Assembly (NCBI RefSeq): GCF_013041615.1
Contig: NZ_JABEPQ010000004.1
Span: 1-64,000, forward strand
Reading direction: 5' to 3'
Source of the DNA: Knoellia koreensis
GTDB lineage: Bacteria > Actinomycetota > Actinomycetes > Actinomycetales > Dermatophilaceae
DNA length: 64,000 bases
Shown here: piece by piece, positions 23,531-31,388 of the stretch
Layout of the letters: each line of letters opens with the position of its first letter
How positions within the stretch are numbered: the stretch's first letter is position 1
Made by a program: the position numbers and the translations under genes
The notes under the pieces: model-generated
Told to the model about the DNA's origin: nothing
The model's database searches: none
What the model saw: the letters and a program-made list of their open reading frames with translations, nothing else

Positions 23531-24346
23531 TCAGCTCTTCGGCATCTGGAGCGAGCCGACCTGGCTGGCCGGCGGGGCCGCGATCTTCACCGGCTGACCC
23601 CACTTCGACATGGTGATGGCGACCTTCTGGCCCGCCACCTCGGTCTCGACCAGCGTCGGCAGCGAGTCCTTGTCGAGGGTGATCGCGTAGCTGAGGCCGT
23701 CAGGCAGGTTCTTCAGCGTCTCGGCGTCCATGCCCGGAAGCTTTCCCGACTGGGCGGACAGCTGCTCCTTGGTGAGCTTGATGTCGTAGGTCGTCCCCGA
23801 CGCGTCGGCCTTGGTGACCGTGCCCTTGACGCCCTTCATCGCGGCGAACTGCTGGGCCGGGTTGGCGACCATCTGGTCCATCTGCTCGAACATCGGCTTC
23901 AGCTGCTGGCTCAGGGGATCCGTGCCGTTCGGGTCGGCCTTGACCCACTTCTTGCCGCCGGTCATCTGGGCGAACATGTCACCGCCCATGTAGAGCGCCT
24001 TGTCGACGAGCACCATGTCGAGCGACTGCCCACCCATGTCCATCGTCATCGACATCGACGGCGACGCACCGCCGTAGTCGACATCGGCCTCCATCTTGCC
24101 GGCGCTGCCGAGGCTCATCGCCATGTGCCCGGTCTTCTTGGCCTTGACCGCCTCGGTGCTCTTGGACATCGCCTCGGAGATGTCCACGGTGTCGCCGACC
24201 TTCGCGACCGGCGCCGCGCTCGAGCTCGACGAGCTCGAGCTCGAGGACGACGCGGCCTTCGAGCCGGAGTCGCCACCCGAGCTGCCGCAGGCGCTCAGCC
24301 CGAGCGCCACCGCCAGGGCGCCGGCCGCAATCGTGGTCTTCTTCAT
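23531..24346 (-). CDS. secreted lipoprotein, LppX/LprG-like fold
   Basis: This 271-residue lipoprotein starts MKKTTIAAGALAVALGL with a lipobox L-S-A-C (about residues 17-20). A run of 11 serines follows, encoded by alternating GAGCTC-type units. The mature part (D-T-V-D-I-S-E-A-M-S-K-S to the end) has repeated beta-strands and a Met-rich segment, S-M-S-M-T-M-D-M-G-G. This resembles the LolA/LppX-like lipoproteins of actinobacteria that shield lipids or act as surface sensors. No partner gene is adjacent. The family assignment is tentative; export and lipidation are clear. Confidence 0.7.
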   Translation of the reverse strand: MKKTTIAAGALAVALGLSACGSSGGDSGSKAASSSSSSSSSSSAAPVAKVGDTVDISEAMSKSTEAVKAKKTGHMAMSLGSAGKMEADVDYGGASPSMSMTMDMGGQSLDMVLVDKALYMGGDMFAQMTGGKKWVKADPNGTDPLSQQLKPMFEQMDQMVANPAQQFAAMKGVKGTVTKADASGTTYDIKLTKEQLSAQSGKLPGMDAETLKNLPDGLSYAITLDKDSLPTLVETEVAGQKVAITMSKWGQPVKIAAPPASQVGSLQMPKS

Positions 24347-24464
24347 GTCTGGGTTCCCCTCATCGTGGTTCGACCCGTGCAGCTGCCCCGGGCCCGCAGC
24401 GGAGGGCGCGGCCGTCCGTGCGTGCCGCCACCCTACGCGGCGACCCTGGACGCGTTCCCAATCA

Positions 24465-24488
24465 CGCGGCATACGCGGGTATGCCGCG
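24465..24488. repeat. inverted pair of the GTATGCCG octamer
   Basis: CGCGGCATAC (24465-24474) and GTATGCCGCG (24479-24488) form a perfect 10-bp inverted repeat with a 4-nt centre. It directly abuts the rplKA terminator, 49 bp past the rplA stop. Confidence 0.75.
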
Positions 24489-24520
24489 AGCCCGCCACCC
24501 ACGGGGGTGACGGGCTCGCG
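24485..24520 (-). terminator. terminator after rplA
   Basis: CGCGAGCCCG (24485-24494) pairs with CGGGCTCGCG (24511-24520), and a CACCC/GGGTG pairing extends the stem inward. It lies 16 bp past the rplA stop. There is no strong U-tract. Confidence 0.65.
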
Positions 24521-24536
24521 GTGTGGTCGGCGAGGC

Positions 24537-25262
24537 TCAGGCCTCCGCGCTGCCACCGTCCTCGGCCAGGAGGTTGCGGGTGCGCGAGGCGTCCAGCGGG
24601 ACGCCCGGACCCATGGTGGTGCTCATCGTGGCCTTGGTGATGTAGCGGCCCTTGGAGGCCGACGGCTTGAGCCGCAGCACCTCCTCGAGAGCAGCCGCGT
24701 AGTTCTCCACGAGCGCCTTCTCGTCGAAGGACGCCTTGCCGATGATGAAGTGGAGGTTCGCGTGCTTGTCGATGCGGAACTCGATCTTGCCGCCCTTGAT
24801 GTCCGACACGGCCTTGGCGGTGTCCATCGTGACGGTGCCGGTCTTCGGGTTCGGCATGAGACCGCGCGGGCCGAGCACCTTGCCCAGACGACCGACCTTG
24901 CCCATCATGTCCGGCGTCGCGACGACGGCGTCGAAGTCGAGCCAGCCGCCGGCGACCTTCTCGAGCAGCTCGTCCGAGCCGACGTAGTCGGCGCCGGCCT
25001 CACGAGCGGCCTCGGCCTTGTCACCGTTGGCGAACACCAGGACCTTGGCGGTCTTGCCGGTGCCGTGCGGCAGGTTGACCGTGCCGCGGACCATCTGGTC
25101 GGCCTTGCGCGGGTCGACACCGAGGCGCATGGCGACCTCGACGGTCTCGTCGTACTTGGCCTTCGCACCCTCCTTGGCGAGGCGGACGGCCTCCAGCGGG
25201 GCGTAGACCTTGGCGGGGTCGATCTTCTCTGCGGCGGCCTTGTAGGCCTTGCTGCGCTTCAT
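24537..25262 (-). CDS. rplA: 50S ribosomal protein L1
   Basis: This is ribosomal protein L1 of the mobile stalk, 241 residues, the usual actinobacterial size. The family blocks [14 protein letters not shown] and [14 protein letters not shown] are present, with M-G-P-G-V at the C-terminus. ATG 25262 follows AAGGAGAAG. It lies 97 bp after rplK, separated by a strong hairpin. L1 represses its own operon in many bacteria. Confidence 0.98.
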   Translation of the reverse strand: MKRSKAYKAAAEKIDPAKVYAPLEAVRLAKEGAKAKYDETVEVAMRLGVDPRKADQMVRGTVNLPHGTGKTAKVLVFANGDKAEAAREAGADYVGSDELLEKVAGGWLDFDAVVATPDMMGKVGRLGKVLGPRGLMPNPKTGTVTMDTAKAVSDIKGGKIEFRIDKHANLHFIIGKASFDEKALVENYAAALEEVLRLKPSASKGRYITKATMSTTMGPGVPLDASRTRNLLAEDGGSAEA

Positions 25263-25321
25263 TTCTTCTCCTTGAGTGGATGTGGAGTTGTGGTGCGGGC
25301 CAGCGCTGGCCCTCCCACGTC

Positions 25322-25351
25322 CTCGGTATGCCGCGTGGGCGGCATACCGAG
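25322..25351. repeat. 13-bp-arm hairpin between rplK and rplA
   Basis: CTCGGTATGCCGC (25322-25334) and GCGGCATACCGAG (25339-25351) are perfectly complementary around GTGG. The hairpin sits between two genes normally co-transcribed, 8 bp past the rplK stop. It may attenuate or process the transcript, or be a copy of the dispersed octamer in paired form. Confidence 0.7.
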
Positions 25352-25359
25352 CCAGCTCA

Positions 25360-25791
25360 TCAGAGCTGAGTGTCGATGCCCATCGAGCGGGCGGTGCCGG
25401 CGATGATCTTCATCGCCTGGTCGACGTCGTTGGCGTTGAGGTCTTCCATCTTCTGCTCGGCGATGGCGCGGACCTGGTCGGCCGACAGCTTGGCGACCTT
25501 GGTCTTGTGCGGCTCGCCGGAGCCCTTCTGCACACCAGCGGCCTTCTTGATCAGCTCGGCAGCCGGCGGCGTCTTGGTGATGAAGGTGAAGGAACGGTCC
25601 TCGTAGACCGTGATCTCCACCGGGATGACGTTGCCGCGCTGGGACTCCGTCGCAGCGTTGTACGCCTTGACGAACTCCATGATGTTGACGCCGTGCTGAC
25701 CGAGGGCGGGACCCACGGGCGGAGCCGGGGTGGCCGCACCGGCCTGGATCTGCAGCTTGATGAAGCCGGAGACCTTCTTCTTGGGAGGCAT
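25360..25791 (-). CDS. rplK: 50S ribosomal protein L11
   Basis: This is L11, 143 residues, the GTPase-centre and thiostrepton-site protein. The start [18 protein letters not shown] is followed by the Pro-rich [15 protein letters not shown] motif, and the C-terminus ends [11 protein letters not shown] 25791 is clear. It follows nusG by 96 bp. Confidence 0.98.
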   Translation of the reverse strand: MPPKKKVSGFIKLQIQAGAATPAPPVGPALGQHGVNIMEFVKAYNAATESQRGNVIPVEITVYEDRSFTFITKTPPAAELIKKAAGVQKGSGEPHKTKVAKLSADQVRAIAEQKMEDLNANDVDQAMKIIAGTARSMGIDTQL

Positions 25792-25887
25792 TGCTTTGTC
25801 CTTCTTGGGTTTTGGGCCGACGCCGTGGGCGATGACCCGGTTGCAGTCCCGGTATGCCGTGTGGTCACCCGGGGGCTGTCACTCGCC

Positions 25888-26889
25888 TCAGATCTTGGCG
25901 ACCTGGTTGAACGACAGCTCGACCGGGGTCTCCCGGCCGAAGATCGAGACCAGCACCTTGAGCTTCTGGGTGTCGGCGTTGATCTCGGAGATCGTGGCGG
26001 GAAGGGTCTCGAACGGCCCCTCCATGACGGTGACGGACTCGCCGACCTCGAAGTCGACGACCGCGACCTCCTTGGGCTTGCCCGCGGCGCCGGTGCCGGT
26101 ACCGGCGGCGGCACCGGTGGTGGCCTCCTCGGCGCCCAGGTCGGCGGGGGCCAGCATGGTGAAGACCTCGTCCAGGCTGAGCGGAACCGGCTGGTGGGCG
26201 TTGCCGACGAAGCCGGTCACGCCGGGCGTGTGGCGCACGGCGCCCCACGACTCGTCGGTGAGGTCCATGCGGACCAGCACGTATCCGGGCATCCGGACGC
26301 GGCGGACCAGCTTCTTCTGGCCGTTCTTGATCTCGGTGACCTCTTCCATCGGCACCTCGGCCTGGAAGATGAAGTCCTCCATGTTGAGGGACGTGGTGCG
26401 GTTCTCGAGGTTGGCCTTCACCCGGTTCTCGTAACCGGCGTAGGAGTGGACGACGTACCACTCGCCGAACTGGCTGGCGAGCATGTCCTTGAACTCCTGG
26501 ACCGGGTCGCCCGCGGGGGCGTCGACGGCAGCCGCCTCGTCGGCGCCCTCGGCGTCGGTGCCATCGGCGGCCTGCTCGGCGTCGAGGTCCCGCTCGACCT
26601 CCGCCTCGGTCTCGATGTCGGCGACACCGTCGACCTGCTCGGCCTGCGCCTCGACCTCGGCGTCGTCGGCGTGGGCGGCCTCGACCTGGTCGTCGGTCGT
26701 GACCGGGGCGTCGTCCGTGGTCTCGGGGGCGACGCGCTCGCCGGCCTCGCCCTCCTCGAGCTCGGCCGTCTCACCGTCGACCGAGATGGCCTCGGTGGCG
26801 GGTTGCTGCTCGAGGTCCGGGTTCACCGTCTCGTCCGTGGACTGGGCGTCCGCGGACTCGGTGTTCTCGGTGGTCCACTGGTCGGACAC
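25888..26889 (-). CDS. nusG: transcription termination/antitermination protein NusG
   Basis: NusG links RNA polymerase to the leading ribosome and to Rho. The conserved NGN domain ([16 protein letters not shown]) begins near residue 145, and the KOW domain ([12 protein letters not shown]) occupies the C-terminus. At 333 residues it is much longer than E. coli NusG. The extra N-terminal 140 or so residues are acidic and low in complexity, as in other actinobacteria. The GTG start at 26889 has AAGGAAG about 10 nt upstream. A linker between NGN and KOW is also expanded with Gly/Thr/Ala. The gene sits in the classic secE-nusG-rplK-rplA order. Confidence 0.97.
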   Translation of the reverse strand: MSDQWTTENTESADAQSTDETVNPDLEQQPATEAISVDGETAELEEGEAGERVAPETTDDAPVTTDDQVEAAHADDAEVEAQAEQVDGVADIETEAEVERDLDAEQAADGTDAEGADEAAAVDAPAGDPVQEFKDMLASQFGEWYVVHSYAGYENRVKANLENRTTSLNMEDFIFQAEVPMEEVTEIKNGQKKLVRRVRMPGYVLVRMDLTDESWGAVRHTPGVTGFVGNAHQPVPLSLDEVFTMLAPADLGAEEATTGAAAGTGTGAAGKPKEVAVVDFEVGESVTVMEGPFETLPATISEINADTQKLKVLVSIFGRETPVELSFNQVAKI

Positions 26890-26951
26890 GCTGAACCTAC
26901 TTCCTTCTGGTGATCACCGGGCGTGGCCCGGGCGAGTGCGGCGCGGCGGGG

Positions 26952-27221
26952 TCAGCCGCCGAAGACCCACAGGACGAGCTTGGTGAAGCCGTAGTCGACG
27001 CTGGAGACCAGCGCCATCACGAACGACACGAAGACGATGACGACGATGGTGTACTGGATCAGCTCCTGCCGCGTCGGCCGCACGACCTTGCGCAGCTCGT
27101 CGAGGATCTGGCTGATGAACAGCGACACCGAGCGGAAGAACCGCGAGATCGGGTTGCCGCCCTTGCCGCGGTTGCGGTTGGTGCGGCCAGAGCCGCGGGT
27201 GTCCGCGCTCACGTCCGTCAC
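26952..27221 (-). CDS. secE: preprotein translocase subunit SecE
   Basis: This 89-residue small subunit of the SecYEG translocon has a basic N-terminus, the conserved amphipathic segment L-D-E-L-R-K-V-V-R-P-T-R-Q-E-L, and one transmembrane helix (Y-T-I-V-V-I-V-F-V-S-F-V-M-A). The GTG start at 27221 is preceded by GGGAGAAG. It lies between tRNA-Trp and nusG. Confidence 0.96.
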   Translation of the reverse strand: MTDVSADTRGSGRTNRNRGKGGNPISRFFRSVSLFISQILDELRKVVRPTRQELIQYTIVVIVFVSFVMALVSSVDYGFTKLVLWVFGG

Positions 27222-27282
27222 GATCGTCTTCTCCCTGGAGGTATGCCGCGCCGCCGGGTCGACGTCACGGGTCCTGCTTGCG

Positions 27283-27355
27283 CAGGGCAGGAGGGACTCG
27301 AACCCCCAACCGCCGGTTTTGGAGACCGGTGCTCTACCAATTGAGCCACTGCCCT
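27283..27355 (-). tRNA. tRNA-Trp (anticodon CCA)
   Basis: A complete 73-nt cloverleaf reads on the minus strand: acceptor AGGGCAG/CTGCCCT, D-arm GCTC/GAGC, anticodon arm CCGGT with loop CTCCAAA, and T-arm GGGGG-TTCGAAC-CCCTC. The CCA tail is not encoded. Its position just upstream of secE is conserved in actinobacteria. Confidence 0.97.
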
Positions 27356-27534
27356 ACGGAACTCGCCGGTGGGGCGACGGGTTCCGGGAGGTTGACCGGC
27401 CAGCACCACGAGCCCGGTTCAGGGCACGCCGGAAGTCTGGTCGAAGTCAACCGAGGAGCAAGCATACGTGAGGCCTCACCCCGGATGCGAATCACCGCCG
27501 AGACACCGGCCGGACGGCCGCAGCTCTCGTTCAG

Positions 27535-28149
27535 TCAGCCGAGTCGGGTGAGCCCGGGGCCAGTGAGATCGGCGAGGGCGACGTCGCGGCCCGAGGTGAC
27601 GAGCAGGAGAGAGAGCGCCGGACCGCGCACCTGCGGCCCCTCACCGATGGCCAGGTCCGCGTCGGTCGCCACGAGCCGCACGCCGGCGATCCGCTGCTTG
27701 CCTCCGCCCACCTTGACCGACGTCCGCGCCTGGTAGCCCAGGGCGCGCACCACCGCTTCCGGTGCGTACTCGTGGCGCAGGCCGAGCGGTCGGCGGATGT
27801 CCTCGCCGTGGACCACCTCCTCGACAAGCCGACTGTCCAGCGGGGCGGGCGGCGTGTTCGTGGCGGCCACCACCGCATCCAGGCGCGTCAAGGTCTCGGC
27901 CGGGGTGGCGCCCTTCTCGGCCGCGACGCCGTTGGCGTTCTGCCGGTCGAAGTCGAAGCGCGCCCGTGCCATGTCGCGGATGATGCCGAGCCGCGTGACC
28001 TTGGCGTTGTTGACCAAGTGGGCCACCACGTCGTGGACCGACCACCCGGGGCAGAGCGACTGCATCTCCCACTGGTCGTCATCGAGGGTGGCGAGGTCGT
28101 CGACGAGAGCCTGACGTTCGGCGTGCACGAGCGTCCACACGGGTTTCAT
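27535..28149 (-). CDS. maleylpyruvate isomerase family (DinB-like) protein
   Basis: This 204-residue protein has the mycothiol-dependent maleylpyruvate isomerase N-terminal fold. The start W-T-L-V-H-A-E-R-Q-A-L is followed by W-E-M-Q-S-L-C-P-G-W-S-V-H-D-V-V-A-H-L, in which the His residues (H-D-V-V-A-H) and a later E-V-V-H-G-E-D-I-R-R-P-L would hold a metal. Such proteins are usually annotated TIGR03083 or mycothiol-related. The substrate is unknown; mycothiol chemistry fits an actinobacterium. It is divergent from aspC across a spacer with two palindromes. Confidence 0.8.
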   Translation of the reverse strand: MKPVWTLVHAERQALVDDLATLDDDQWEMQSLCPGWSVHDVVAHLVNNAKVTRLGIIRDMARARFDFDRQNANGVAAEKGATPAETLTRLDAVVAATNTPPAPLDSRLVEEVVHGEDIRRPLGLRHEYAPEAVVRALGYQARTSVKVGGGKQRIAGVRLVATDADLAIGEGPQVRGPALSLLLVTSGRDVALADLTGPGLTRLG

Positions 28150-28196
28150 GGCTCTCAGCCAACCAGCCGCCACCGACGCCGCCGACCGAGGCACCC

Positions 28197-28269
28197 GCGA
28201 ACTTTGGGCCACAGTTCGCCACTGCTGGGAACCTTCCCGGCACACGCGAACTTTGGGCCAAAGTTCGCC
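28197..28269. repeat. tandem palindromes GCGAACTTTGGGCC(A)nAGTTCGC
   Basis: Two 24-bp copies at 28197-28220 and 28246-28269 differ at one base. Each is itself an inverted repeat (GCGAACTTT / AAAGTTCGC around GGGCC; the first copy has one mismatch). They are 49 bp apart, start to start, in the divergent spacer upstream of aspC. They could be operators for a dimeric regulator or dispersed repeats. Confidence 0.65.
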
Positions 28270-28333
28270 GGCGGGGCGCTCGGGTGACCGGCGTGCGGAC
28301 GACGAGGTCGCGGCATACCGGGCCTCTGGGACG

Positions 28334-29644
28334 ATGGGACCCGTGACCGAGCAGCAGACGCAGTCCCGCACCCCCCTCACCGACCTCTCCCCCGAGGCGC
28401 TGGCCGACTTCGCGCGCGAGCAGCGGGCGGCCTATGACGAGCTCGTGGCCAAGGGGCTGAAGCTCGACCTCACGCGCGGCAAGCCGGCCAGCAACCAGCT
28501 CGACCTGTCCAACGGGCTGCTCGCGCTGCCCGACGGTGTCACGGACGCGAGCGGCACCGACACGCGCAACTACGGTGGGCTGCAAGGGATTGCGGAGCTG
28601 CGCGAGATGTTCGCCGAGCTGCTGTGGGTCGAGCCCGAGCAGGTCATCGCGGGCGGCAACTCGAGCCTGACGATGATGAAGGACACCCTCGTCGACCTGT
28701 GGATCTGGGGCGGTGTCGACTCGCCGAGGCCGTGGTCGCAGGAGGAGTCGGTGAAGTTCATCTGCCCGGTGCCGGGGTACGACCGGCACTTCACGCTGCT
28801 CGCGGCGTTCGGGATCGAGATGGTGACCGTGCCGATGAACGACGACGGGCCGGACGCGGCAGCCGTGGCGAGGCTGGTCGCCGACGACCCGAGCATCAAG
28901 GGCATGTGGGTCGTGCCGACCTACGCCAACCCCAGCGGGGCGATCGCCTCGCACGAGGTGTCGGCGGCGTTGGCGTCGATGCCGACCGCGGCACCGGACT
29001 TCAAGATCTTCTGGGACAACGCCTACGCGTTCCACCACCTCACCGAGGACGAGGCCAAGAGCGCGGACATCCTCACGCTGGCGTCCGCCGCGGGGCACCC
29101 GCACCGACCGTTCATCTTCGCCTCGACGTCCAAGATCACCTTTGCGGGTGCCGGCGTCGGGTTCCTCGCCGCGTCGACCGAGAACGTGAAGTGGTGGCTG
29201 GGTCACCTCGGCAAGGGCTCGATCGGGCCGGACAAGGTCAACCAGCTGCGGCACGCACAGTTCTTCAAGACCGCCCAGGGCGTGCGCGACCACATGACCG
29301 GGCACCGCGACATCATCGCGCCCAAGTTCGCCGAGGTGCAGCGGGTCCTGCGCGAGCGGCTCGGCGGGCTCGGGGTGGCGACCTGGACCGACCCGACCGG
29401 CGGCTACTTCGTCAGCCTCGACGTCCTCGATGGCACCGCCGCGCGGGTGGTCGAGCTGGCCAAGGCGGCGGGGGTGGCGCTCACGCCCGCCGGCTCGTCG
29501 TTCCCCCACTGCGACGACCCGGACGACCGCAACATCCGGCTCGCCCCGACCTTCCCGCCCCTCGACCAGGTCACCGAGGCGATGGAGGCCGTGGCCACCT
29601 GCGTCCTCGTGGCCGCGGCCGAGAAGCTGGGCGCGAGCGCCTGA
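28334..29644 (+). CDS. aspC: aspartate aminotransferase, Rv3722c/AspC type
   Basis: This 436-residue PLP-dependent transaminase closely resembles the mycobacterial Rv3722c family along its length: L-D-L-T-R-G-K-P-A, N-Y-G-G-L-Q-G, C-P-V-P-G-Y-D-R-H-F, D-N-A-Y-A, and the PLP lysine in F-A-S-T-S-K-I-T-F-A (about residue 267). In M. tuberculosis this enzyme is the main aspartate transaminase for nitrogen distribution. The start is either ATG 28334 or GTG 28343; neither has a good ribosome site. A large two-tier hairpin follows the stop. The antisense frame across this gene is a shadow. Confidence 0.9.
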   Translation: MGPVTEQQTQSRTPLTDLSPEALADFAREQRAAYDELVAKGLKLDLTRGKPASNQLDLSNGLLALPDGVTDASGTDTRNYGGLQGIAELREMFAELLWVEPEQVIAGGNSSLTMMKDTLVDLWIWGGVDSPRPWSQEESVKFICPVPGYDRHFTLLAAFGIEMVTVPMNDDGPDAAAVARLVADDPSIKGMWVVPTYANPSGAIASHEVSAALASMPTAAPDFKIFWDNAYAFHHLTEDEAKSADILTLASAAGHPHRPFIFASTSKITFAGAGVGFLAASTENVKWWLGHLGKGSIGPDKVNQLRHAQFFKTAQGVRDHMTGHRDIIAPKFAEVQRVLRERLGGLGVATWTDPTGGYFVSLDVLDGTAARVVELAKAAGVALTPAGSSFPHCDDPDDRNIRLAPTFPPLDQVTEAMEAVATCVLVAAAEKLGASA

Positions 29645-29684
29645 GGCGAGTGGGCGGCATACCTCTCCGCCTGTCCTGACCCCG

Positions 29685-29757
29685 CGCAAAACGGGGGTTG
29701 CGGACGTGAAACGGGGTGTTCTGATCCCCGTTTCACGCAAGCAACCCCCGTTTTGCG
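29685..29757 (+). terminator. two-tier 73-nt hairpin after aspC
   Basis: The outer arms CGCAAAACGGGGGTTGC (29685-29701) and 29741-29757 pair perfectly over 17 bp. A 3x3 internal loop follows, then a perfect 12-bp inner stem (29705-29716 with 29726-29737) and a 9-nt loop. Both tiers contain an AAACGGGG core. Termination after aspC is likely; the regularity also suggests a mobile miniature repeat. Confidence 0.7.
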
Positions 29758-29810
29758 GCAAGCGCTGCGGGTGAGTTGCGGCGGTGCGTGCTGGGGCGTT
29801 GGGTGGTGCC

Positions 29811-30260
29811 ATGAGCGACTTCGACCAGATGGCAGACCGGGGCAGCGCCGCCGCCGACCCCGACAGTGACGCGAACCTCGAGCTGACCGACGAGGAGCTC
29901 GGCGGGCTCGACTCCAGCGTCGACCGCGACAGCGAGGACCTCGACGAGGTAGCGGTCGACGCCGAGGAGGACCAGGCCGACGACTACCTCGACGACTCGA
30001 GCGAGAGCGAGGACGAGCCGTGGACGCCGCCGGAGTCGCAGCCGATCAACGCCGAGATCGCCTACGGCAGCCCGGACGACGACACCGAGGAGACCATCGA
30101 CCAGCGGATCGAGCAGGAGGAGCCCGAGGCCGGGACCGCCTACGGCAAGCCCGAGTCCGGCGTGGACGAGCGTCGTGAGGAGTACGGCCTGGGCGACCCC
30201 GACGACGTCGACCTCGACGAGACCGCCGAGGAGTCGGCCATGCACGTCACCGACGAGTGA
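29811..30260 (+). CDS. DUF5709 family acidic protein
   Basis: This 149-residue, strongly acidic protein matches the DUF5709 family of actinobacteria: L-T-D-E-E-L-G-G-L-D near the start, E-D-E-P-W-T-P-P-E-S in the middle, and E-T-I-D-Q-R-I-E-Q-E-E-P-E followed by a D-D-V-D-L-D-E-T-A-E-E-S-A-M-H-V tail. It is probably disordered and cytoplasmic. No function is known. It lies alone between aspC and add. Confidence 0.8.
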   Translation: MSDFDQMADRGSAAADPDSDANLELTDEELGGLDSSVDRDSEDLDEVAVDAEEDQADDYLDDSSESEDEPWTPPESQPINAEIAYGSPDDDTEETIDQRIEQEEPEAGTAYGKPESGVDERREEYGLGDPDDVDLDETAEESAMHVTDE

Positions 30261-30309
30261 CCGGCCGGTCCACCTGACCGGCGGGCGGTCGCCTGACAGA
30301 CTGCCCCGC

Positions 30310-31344
30310 ATGGTGCGGCCGGTCGAGGAACTCCCCAAGGCCCACCTCCACCTGCACTTCACCGGTTCGGCGCGCGTCGACACGGTGCGCGAGCTCGCCG
30401 ACCAGCACGGGCTGCGGCTGCCCGACGCGCTGACCGGCGACTACCCGCCGCAGCTGAGCGCGCGCGACGAGCGCGGGTGGTTCCGGTTCCAGCGGCTCTA
30501 CGACGCAGCCCGGGCCGCGGTGCGCGACGAGGACGACCTGCGGCGGATCGTGCGCGAGGCAGCCCTCGACGACGCGGCCGAGGGGTCGCGCTGGCTCGAG
30601 CTCCAGGTCGACCCCACGTCGTACGCGCCGCGCCTCGGCGGCATCACCCCGGCGCTCGAGATCGTCCTCGACGAGGCCCGGTCGGTGTCGGCCCGATCCG
30701 ACGCGGCGCAGGTCGGCGTCATCGTCGCCGCGAGCCGGATCAGGCACCCGCTCGACGCGCGCACCTTGGCGCGGTTGGCTGCGAGGTATGCCGGGGACGG
30801 ACCGGGTGCGGTCGTGGGCTTTGGCCTGAGCAACGACGAAAGACGTGGCGTGACAGAGGAATTCGCGCCCGCGTTCGAGATCGCCCGGCGGGCCGGGCTC
30901 GCGTTGGTGCCGCACGCCGGGGAGCTGCTGGGTCCGACGGCAGTGGAGACGACGGTCGAGTCGATCCACCCCGACCGCGTCGGCCACGGCGTGCGCTCGA
31001 CCGAGGACCCGCGGGTGCTCGACCTCGTCGCCGACTCCGGCATTGCCCTCGAGGTGTGTCCCGGCAGCAACGTGTCGCTCGGGGTCTACGGCAGCCCCGA
31101 GGAGGTGCCGTTGCGCGCGATCGTCGACCGCGGCATACCCGTGGCTCTCGGCGCCGACGACCCGCTGCTGTTCGGGTCACGCCTGGCCGACCAGTACACG
31201 ACCGCACGCGAGGAGCTGGGCTTCGACGACGAGGGGCTGGCCGCCCTCGCGCGCGGGTCGTTCGAGGCGTCGCGCGCCCCGGCCGAGGTCAAGGCAGCCG
31301 CGCTCAAGGACATCGACGCCTGGCTCGCCGCTCCCGCAGGTTGA
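30310..31344 (+). CDS. add: adenosine deaminase
   Basis: This 344-residue metal-dependent deaminase converts adenosine to inosine in purine salvage. The zinc motif A-H-L-H-L-H-F (His12, His14), the catalytic H-A-G-E, the S-I-H-P-D-R-V-G-H-G block and the G-A-D-D-P-L-L-F metal site are all present. ATG 30310 is used. Two octamer copies inside the gene (30787, 31133) encode Tyr-Ala and Gly-Ile-Pro, the latter using the rare ATA codon. It is convergent with murB over a shared hairpin. Related aminodeoxyfutalosine deaminases have a similar layout, so the exact substrate is not certain. Confidence 0.85.
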   Translation: MVRPVEELPKAHLHLHFTGSARVDTVRELADQHGLRLPDALTGDYPPQLSARDERGWFRFQRLYDAARAAVRDEDDLRRIVREAALDDAAEGSRWLELQVDPTSYAPRLGGITPALEIVLDEARSVSARSDAAQVGVIVAASRIRHPLDARTLARLAARYAGDGPGAVVGFGLSNDERRGVTEEFAPAFEIARRAGLALVPHAGELLGPTAVETTVESIHPDRVGHGVRSTEDPRVLDLVADSGIALEVCPGSNVSLGVYGSPEEVPLRAIVDRGIPVALGADDPLLFGSRLADQYTTAREELGFDDEGLAALARGSFEASRAPAEVKAAALKDIDAWLAAPAG

Positions 31345-31385
31345 GTGCCTGAGAACGACCCATGGGTAGGTCTCAGGCACTCAAC
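31340..31385. terminator. bidirectional terminator between add and murB
   Basis: GTTGAGTGCCTGAGA (31340-31354) and its exact complement (31371-31385) form a 15-bp stem around a loop that contains ACCCATGGGT. The first base of the stem overlaps the add stop region. The hairpin lies just before the murB stop, so it serves both convergent genes. Confidence 0.8.
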
Positions 31386-31388
31386 TCG

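Noticed and set aside
28079-29812. A 577-codon frame antisense to aspC, with repeated-looking segments at both ends
   Set aside because: The end segments are translations of the intergenic palindromes, and the middle is the shadow of aspC, whose motifs are unambiguous.
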